Shown here: in pieces, positions 7,004-10,639 of the stretch
How positions within the stretch are numbered: position 1 is the first letter of the stretch
Layout of the letters: the number at the start of each line of letters is the position of its first letter
Source: Cyclostephanos tholiformis
Lineage: Eukaryota; Bacillariophyta; Thalassiosirophyceae; Thalassiosirales; Thalassiosiraceae
Reading direction: 5' to 3'
Length of the DNA: 10,639 bases
NCBI GenBank assembly: GCA_036939975.1
Contig: JALLPB010003587.1
Coordinates: 1 to 10,639, forward strand
Notes under the pieces: generated by a model
The model's input: only the letters and a program-made list of their open reading frames with translations
Told to the model about the DNA's origin: nothing
The model's database searches: none
Translations under genes and position numbers: made by a program

Positions 7004-7424
7004 TTTAGTTATGTAGGTGAAGGATTTTAAATTGATAATATCGGTGTGGGATTTTAAATCAGGTTGAACAAAATTAACTAGAGAACCGGCTAACAAAGTA
7101 TTTGAAAGTCATTTATCATGAGTGAAGTATTTAGAAAGTCATTCAAGCAACAGTGAAGGATTTTAAAAGTTGTTTCCGTTGAGGTGAGTTATTTAAAAAG
7201 TTGTCACTAGTCGGTGTGGTATTTTAAAAGTCTTTCAATGGAAGGTGAATAAATAGATAATATTACAGATCGGTGAATGGTTTTTAAAAGTTTGATATCA
7301 GGTGAATAATTGGGAGCTATTTTTGGTGAGGGTTTTTAGAAGTGAAAAAACTTGGTGAGGGTTTTTAGCAACGAAAAAGTGTGGTGTGGGAAATGGAAAG
7401 GCCAAACGCTCAGGTGAGTGGTTT
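6922..7424 (-). repeat. Right subterminal array of ~30-bp phased units
   Basis: This is the mirror image of the left array. The core GGTGnGG, followed by ATTTTAAAAG-like sequence, starts at about 6922, 6987, 7016, 7043, 7121, 7152, 7183, 7213, 7244, 7272, 7301, 7325, 7354, 7383 and 7413. From 7121 on, the steps are 24-31 bp, mostly 28-31. A weak or missing pair of units falls between 7043 and 7121. The inverted orientation relative to the left array means both point the same way with respect to their own element end. Confidence 0.8.
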
Positions 7425-7438
7425 TTTGCTATTTTCCC
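7354..7438 (-). repeat. MULE right terminal inverted repeat
   Basis: This is the reverse complement of 3419-3503 with six substitutions. Outside it, AATTTTT (7439-7445) resembles the AAAAA just outside the left end (3414-3418), so the true terminus may lie a few bases further out. Confidence 0.93.
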
Positions 7439-7556
7439 AATTTTTATTGAAGCATCCCCACAGACCTTCTCCCTCGTCACCAGGAACCTCCTCTTCCCCA
7501 AAAGTGTCCTGGCCAGATATTTACAAAGAAATATACAAACTAACCCGCTCCCGGCG
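7439..7556. other. Pyrimidine-rich stretch between the MULE and the next coding start
   Basis: This 118-bp stretch is rich in C and T on the plus strand (for example ACCTTCTCCCTCG and ACCTCCTCTTCCCC), followed by an A-rich part just before ATGATG at 7557. It could be what remains of the 5' UTR or promoter of the decayed gene downstream, now separated from its original upstream DNA by the MULE. No TATA box or defined site is recognised. Confidence 0.3.
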
Positions 7557-7641
7557 ATGATGCGTCCAACATCTGAAACGTCCTCCTCCGGTAGTAATAT
7601 GAATCAACACCACCTCCTCCACACCCAACCTATCAAAAAAT

Positions 7642-8149
7642 TTGGCAAAAACTGATGTCTATCCGCCAATCGCACCTGCTAGCATCTCACTCTGGCTCCG
7701 GCCAATCGACACTAGTAGAGGCCATGGTGATGACTCTCTATCCAAAGTTAGAGCCAAGCAAATTACAACAAATGCCTCCAAATGCCATCACCCATCTGAC
7801 GATGATCCAGTATTTTCTTTGCGGAATTTTCTGGAAAATCCTTTTGTCAAACACTTATCATTCAAATCTAATGGGGAAGGAGGGGAGGCGCGGGAAACCC
7901 ACAACATGCTCCCTTACAAGTTCACCACCATACCTTAAAACAGCAGAAACCCATCGTCTCCAGGCCAGAATGCAAGAAAGAAAAGAAGGGAAAGCCCGCC
8001 TTCCACCCCGAACATCATCGATGAATCCCCTTGGCTGCTTCACCCCCCTCTCTCTGCTTGCCCTCATAACATGGTTAACTCTCCCACTACAAACCACCCT
8101 ACCTCAAGCAACTACCCCAAACCAAAACTCGCTCCCAACCCGCCCCTAA
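7642..8149 (+). pseudogene. N-terminal segment of the decayed unit
   Basis: After the ATGATG start (7557) and about 30 Ser/His/Gln-rich codons, the best continuation shifts by one base at the A-run 7646-7650. It then reads through DVYPPIAPASISLWLRPID and DDDPVFSLRNFLENPFVKHL to a TAA at 7936-7938. It resumes in the same frame after the stop with a basic Ser/Pro-rich part (ARKKRRESPPSTPNIIDESP) up to about 8140. The alternative frame covering 7655-8149 is uninterrupted but lower in complexity. Composition suggests a disordered, DNA- or RNA-binding-like N-terminus. No domain is recognised. Confidence 0.35.
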
Positions 8150-8606
8150 GAAGACCAGAACCCGCCCCCGGAGGAACCCATCGTGTAAAGAATCCCGGAT
8201 CAGAACTCAAGTTATCAATCACCTTCGCAAAGTCGAATGCTACAGCCAAGGCCAACCCCGCTGAAGTGTACGTCTCCACATCAAGAAGTGCAACAAAGGC
8301 TCCCCTCAAGATAGACCCTTCGTCGACGTGGTTCTGTTTGGAGATGAAGGGTATTTCTGGGAAAGCAAAAATGGAACACGAGGCCCTCCCGACCGGTGGC
8401 GTATTGTGGTGGACCCCCTTGGAGGATACTCCGACGAAGACGACGACAACGCCCCCAGCAATAAAGATGACGACAGCGACTCCGATACCACCAGTGGCAG
8501 CGATGATGATGACAACTCAGACAACACCAGTGACAGTGATGATGACAATAACCGCTCTTCTGATGACAGAGAAGGCTACTTCGACTGCGACTCCAGCGAT
8601 GGCTAG
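8150..8606 (+). pseudogene. Basic Cys/His segment and acidic tract of the decayed unit
   Basis: The frame begins very basic (KKTRTRPRRNPSCKESR). A segment follows with Cys at 8184, 8238 and 8289 and His at 8220 and 8277 (NHLRKVEC, then LHIKKC), which could bind zinc. A TGA at 8262-8264 interrupts it; CGA is a likely ancestor. The continuation reads RPFVDVVLFGDEGYFWES and DRWRIVVDPLGGYSD, both ordered-looking. From about 8437 to 8590 it becomes a tract of Asp and Ser with some Asn, typical of disordered regions phosphorylated by CK2-type kinases. It ends at TAG 8604-8606, after which the frame stays open. The 294-codon frame at 8071-8955 overlaps in another register; only its first part (to about 8140) looks real. 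Confidence 0.45.
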
Positions 8607-8978
8607 TCTATGCACGGACCTCTCCCAGAACTTCACCCCCAAACTCCACTCAATATACCTCTACCGCTGCTACCCGCCCGCCTCCTTAGAACTAATCCAG
8701 AGGAAGAAGCCACCCCCCCTACGTCCTACATTCCCTCTGAGCAAAGACAAAACCTCGCCCAGGATTTGGCCCCGCCTCCAAGGATTTTCATGGAATCAGG
8801 CCAGGTCAGGATCCTATTGGAATCGGGACAGTCTAGGATCATATTATCACAGACGTACGTGGACGACACCGAGCTGCTGTTCCTTCCCCCCTGGACGAAA
8901 GATACTGAACGAAACGGCACCACGAAACGATGATGACCACACAAATGCAACATAGGCAGGATTCTTTAACAGCTGCTA
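8607..8978 (+). pseudogene. Middle segment of the decayed unit, Pro-rich with a 9-residue repeat
   Basis: This is open in the main frame from after the TAG at 8604 to two TGA codons at 8931-8936. It is Pro/Leu-rich at first, then contains ESGQVRILL immediately followed by ESGQSRIIL, encoded by a 27-bp tandem duplication (8792-8845), and then YVDDTELLFLPPW. Around 8930-8985 a neighbouring frame reads more sensibly (MMTTQMQHRQDSLTAANAKK). It rejoins the main frame at the A7 run (8982-8988), so two compensating indels are likely here instead of real stops. Confidence 0.4.
8792..8845 (+). repeat. 27-bp tandem duplication within coding-like sequence
   Basis: 8792-8818 and 8819-8845 match at 21 of 27 bases. 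Because 27 is a multiple of three, the duplication adds nine residues in frame. Confidence 0.6.
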
Positions 8979-9800
8979 ATGCAAAAAAAGTCCCAGGAGG
9001 CCCAGGCGGTCAAAATGGAGCTTTTGCGCCAGATGGAGGTGCAGAAGGCTAAGCATGCCCAGGAGAAGAAGAAATGCGACAAGGATTGGAAAAAAGAGGA
9101 GGAGGCAAAGAAGAGGGAAGCAGACAAGAAACGCAAGGCAGAGGAAACAGAAATTGAAGAAGCAATCACCGCTGCCCAAGAAGCAGCGGCGTCCTCCAAA
9201 GTGGTGTCTCCAACTGACATGTTCCCTCGGGATTGTGAACATGCCCAAGCAGAGCTCAATAAGATGCTCCAATTTGGCAGCTTGGACGAGGATGAAGATG
9301 AGGATGCAACGGAGCTTGGCATCAAGTCTAATGAAGACGAACAGGAAGACGAAGGGGGCAACAAGATCCAATCTCCAGTTAACAAGAAGGAAAGGAAGCG
9401 TGCCACATTCATGGAAGCCAGGATAGGGGAAGAAGGATCGGAAACACTAAGGGAGAGGGCCACAAACCCTGCAGGCACCCCAGCAGAGAGCAAAAAGAAA
9501 TCCGGAAAGAAGGGTTCTAAACCGGCGGAATCCACGAAGAGATGTCGGACCAAAAAAACGATGCCAGCAAAAGTCCTGAAGACAGCAATGAAGAAAGCCC
9601 CCCCTTCTCATCATCGCTCCCACCCCCGATCGATCGTGGAAGCATGCATTCAAGTCTTGGGAGATGGCCCCAAAAGGAAATTTGTGGAGGCACTCCAAGA
9701 CCTTCTAAGAAACGTGCAAATTGTGGACAAGCACTTCGGGTTCACTCCGGTCAAGGAAGACGGAGGTAACTTATCATCGAGGCAGGGAAGATCCCGCTGA
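8979..9800 (+). CDS. Charged coiled-coil-like segment of the decayed unit
   Basis: This is the longest uninterrupted frame in the right third (273 codons from ATG 8979 to TGA 9798). Residues 1-75 are dominated by Lys, Glu, Ala and Gln with sparse hydrophobics (AQEKKKCDKDWKKEEEAKK), consistent with a long charged helix or coiled coil. An acidic patch (DEDEDEDATE) and a basic Ser/Thr/Pro-rich linker follow. From about codon 222 the sequence looks folded (SIVEACIQVLGDGPKRKFVE, then LLRNVQIVDKHFGFTPVKED). Near 9764-9770 the coding sense moves to another frame, so the last dozen codons before the TGA are probably not native. Codon phase matches the upstream and downstream pieces. Function is unknown. 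Confidence 0.5.
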   Translation: MQKKSQEAQAVKMELLRQMEVQKAKHAQEKKKCDKDWKKEEEAKKREADKKRKAEETEIEEAITAAQEAAASSKVVSPTDMFPRDCEHAQAELNKMLQFGSLDEDEDEDATELGIKSNEDEQEDEGGNKIQSPVNKKERKRATFMEARIGEEGSETLRERATNPAGTPAESKKKSGKKGSKPAESTKRCRTKKTMPAKVLKTAMKKAPPSHHRSHPRSIVEACIQVLGDGPKRKFVEALQDLLRNVQIVDKHFGFTPVKEDGGNLSSRQGRSR

Positions 9801-10181
9801 ATATGACTGTACTGGAGGCCTTTTTCAAAATCTCAAGCCAGGGTGGCCGGAACCCCTTCAAGTCAGAAGGTGTGGGGAAAGAACAAAACAAAGGAGGGGG
9901 ACGAGTTTAAGGACCCAATAGTGTATTTCACAATGGCAGTCACAACAGACAAGGACGCTGCAGAGGTGATGGACAGGATTTGCCAGGAATGGGGCCGAAT
10001 CGGTGGCAAGATGCTCAGGGTCAAGGGACTTCAGTCGCTTGACAGTGAGACCATAATCAGCTTATTCAATGTCTCTATCCAAGTCCCGAAGAAGATCATC
10101 CTGGAAGAGTTCAGGGCAATCCTTGTCGCAGCCCAGGAGGAGGCAAAAGAGCACGAGATCATGGGCTATGAGTGGGATGAG
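9770..10181 (+). pseudogene. C-terminal part 1 of the decayed unit
   Basis: The first 43 codons read best in a shifted frame (LIIEAGKIPLNMTVLEAFFK, then ISSQGGRNPFKSEGVGKE). The sense returns to the main frame at the G5 run 9896-9900, continuing with DEFKDPIVYFTMAVTTDKDA and WGRIGGKMLRVKGLQSLDSE. The alternating hydrophobic strands and amphipathic helices look like a compact alpha/beta domain. In the main frame alone the piece is open from about 9807 to TGA 10182. The family is not recognised. I take the G-run indel as either real decay or a homopolymer sequencing error. Confidence 0.45.
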
Positions 10182-10184
10182 TGA

Positions 10185-10589
10185 GACCTCCCAAGGAACA
10201 GCTCGATTCCTGCCCTTGAACTCAGACTGCAAAACCCAAAGCTCCCGGGGCAAGATGTAAGCCATTTCAACAATCTGGAGTGGCGTGTTGTAATAAGAGA
10301 TTTTTCTTGTGAAAGATTTCAACTCAACATTGTGGAAGAGTGGTGGGGGAAGCACGCACATGTATTGGAAGTCTGTGATAAAGATTCCTCATTGAGCAAA
10401 GTTAAGAGGCTGTGTCGAGTAGCTCAGATCCACACAACTTACCAGTGCTCAATGATCATGGAAAAGATTCAAGGCATCACGGACCTGAACGGATGGGGAT
10501 CAGTAAAGAAGCACGATGCCGAAGGCAAGGAAATGGTGGGAACGTGGACGCTCCGGAATGTCCTTATGAAGAGCCTGTGGTTGACTTAG
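10185..10589 (+). pseudogene. C-terminal part 2 of the decayed unit
   Basis: Directly after TGA 10182-10184 the same frame stays open for 134 codons to TAG 10587-10589. It reads like a globular domain: HFNNLEWRVVIRDFSCERF, EEWWGKHAHVLEVCDKD, RLCRVAQIHTTYQCSMIMEK and IQGITDLNGWGSVKKHDAEG. Continuity across the TGA without any frame change supports a nonsense substitution (possibly CGA to TGA) over two separate genes. The frame remains open after 10589 to the window edge, so the unit may extend further. No catalytic motif is recognised. Confidence 0.45.
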
Positions 10590-10639
10590 TTGGGTTTGTC
10601 GGATGTCGGTGTCGGCAATTTTGGGGCGACAATGTCGTG

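Larger units (their letters stand above)
3419..7438 (+). mobile_element. Mutator-like DNA transposon (MULE), about 4.0 kb, near-complete
   Basis: The element is bounded by 85-bp terminal inverted repeats beginning GGGAAAATAGC at both ends and contains a single long plus-strand frame for a MuDR/MULE-type transposase. Subterminal arrays of short repeats fill the space between each TIR and the coding frame. The layout TIR, array, transposase, array, TIR is that of an autonomous element. High TIR similarity (79 of 85 by eye) and a frame of over 950 codons without a frameshift suggest a fairly recent insertion. One in-frame TAG near the N-terminus may have inactivated it. No clean 8-11 bp target duplication is visible: the flanks share only ATTGA (3405-3409 and 7446-7450). 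The outermost few bases of each end are therefore uncertain by up to about 7 bp. Confidence 0.9.
7557..10589 (+). pseudogene. Decayed ~3 kb protein-coding unit, unrecognised family (TE-like)
   Basis: Coding-like sequence can be followed on the plus strand from an ATG pair at 7557 to the window end, switching frames several times. It starts in frame with 7557, shifts at the A-run near 7646, returns near 8120-8150, then stays mainly in one frame with excursions around 8930-8985 and 9765-9898. In-frame stops that no frame change avoids are TAA 7936, TGA 8262, TAG 8604, TGA 10182 and TAG 10587. Architecture: a Ser/Pro/basic N-terminus, an acidic tract, a charged coiled-coil-like region and a globular-looking C-terminus. 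I recognise no domain. An ORF of a repetitive element is plausible but unproven. Several frame changes fall at homopolymers, so assembly indels could exaggerate the decay; the stops argue for genuine decay. The unit may continue past 10639. Confidence 0.55.

Noticed and set aside
8141..8955. Later part of the 294-codon plus-strand frame at 8071-8955
   Set aside because: It translates the Asp/Ser-encoding tract in another register into Thr/Met/Ala-rich low complexity; the overlapping frame with ordered segments is more protein-like.
8982..8988. A7 run as a programmed ribosomal frameshift site
   Set aside because: The change needed here is +1 between the two sensible frames, whereas an A AAA AAG heptamer promotes -1. 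Other breaks nearby point to ordinary indels.
8966..9553. 195-codon minus-strand frame, Ser/Leu-rich
   Set aside because: It is the antisense shadow of the Lys/Glu-rich coding stretch at 8979-9800; GAA/GAG/AAG-rich sense codons give Ser/Leu/Phe on the other strand.
9798..9806. TGA codons at 9798 and 9804 as genuine nonsense mutations
   Set aside because: The coding sense is in another frame from about 9770 to 9898, so these stops are probably outside the native frame.

Overview
The window looks like nuclear DNA from a eukaryotic microalga, most likely a diatom. The large open frame reads like diatom MuDR-type transposases, the gene-poor DNA is AT-rich, and no bacterial operon or ribosome-binding signal is visible. 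Species cannot be told from the sequence. The window is largely transposable-element DNA and decayed coding DNA; no clearly intact host gene is seen.

Positions 1-3418: AT-rich, element-riddled DNA. A long inverted repeat (about 365 bp at 196-560, about 405 bp at 2510-2914) bounds a ~2.7 kb element with TA at both outer edges. Nested in it are a TA-flanked MITE-like unit (580-895), a G-run hairpin (927-986), a decayed minus-strand fragment that may be a Tc1/mariner-type transposase helix-turn-helix region (about 1070-1280), and a short hairpin (1759-1805). Coding-like minus-strand scraps abut both outer ends of this element (76-189 and 2914-3195).

Positions 3419-7438: a nearly complete autonomous Mutator-like element (MULE). 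It has 85-bp terminal inverted repeats (79 of 85 identical by eye) and one long transposase frame with a DDE core, a CxxH motif, a SWIM zinc finger, an AT-hook-like motif, a basic nuclear-localisation-like stretch and a C-terminal CCHC zinc knuckle. One in-frame TAG (4041-4043) separates an ATG-started 61-codon leader from the rest. Degenerate ~30-bp units (core CCnCACC on the left, GGTGnGG on the right) form inverted arrays that start inside the TIRs and run up to the coding region on both sides.

Positions 7439-10639: GC-richer, plus-strand, coding-like DNA. A ~3 kb protein-coding unit of unrecognised family can be followed from an ATG pair at 7557 to the window end, but it is broken by frame changes (several at homopolymer runs) and in-frame stops. 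It contains basic low-complexity, an acidic Asp/Ser tract, a charged coiled-coil-like part and a well-folded-looking C-terminal part. The MULE sits about 120 bp upstream of its start, where its promoter would be.

The most notable feature is the phased ~30-bp subterminal array of the MULE. It is a candidate multi-site landing platform for the transposase and may also serve as its promoter and UTRs.
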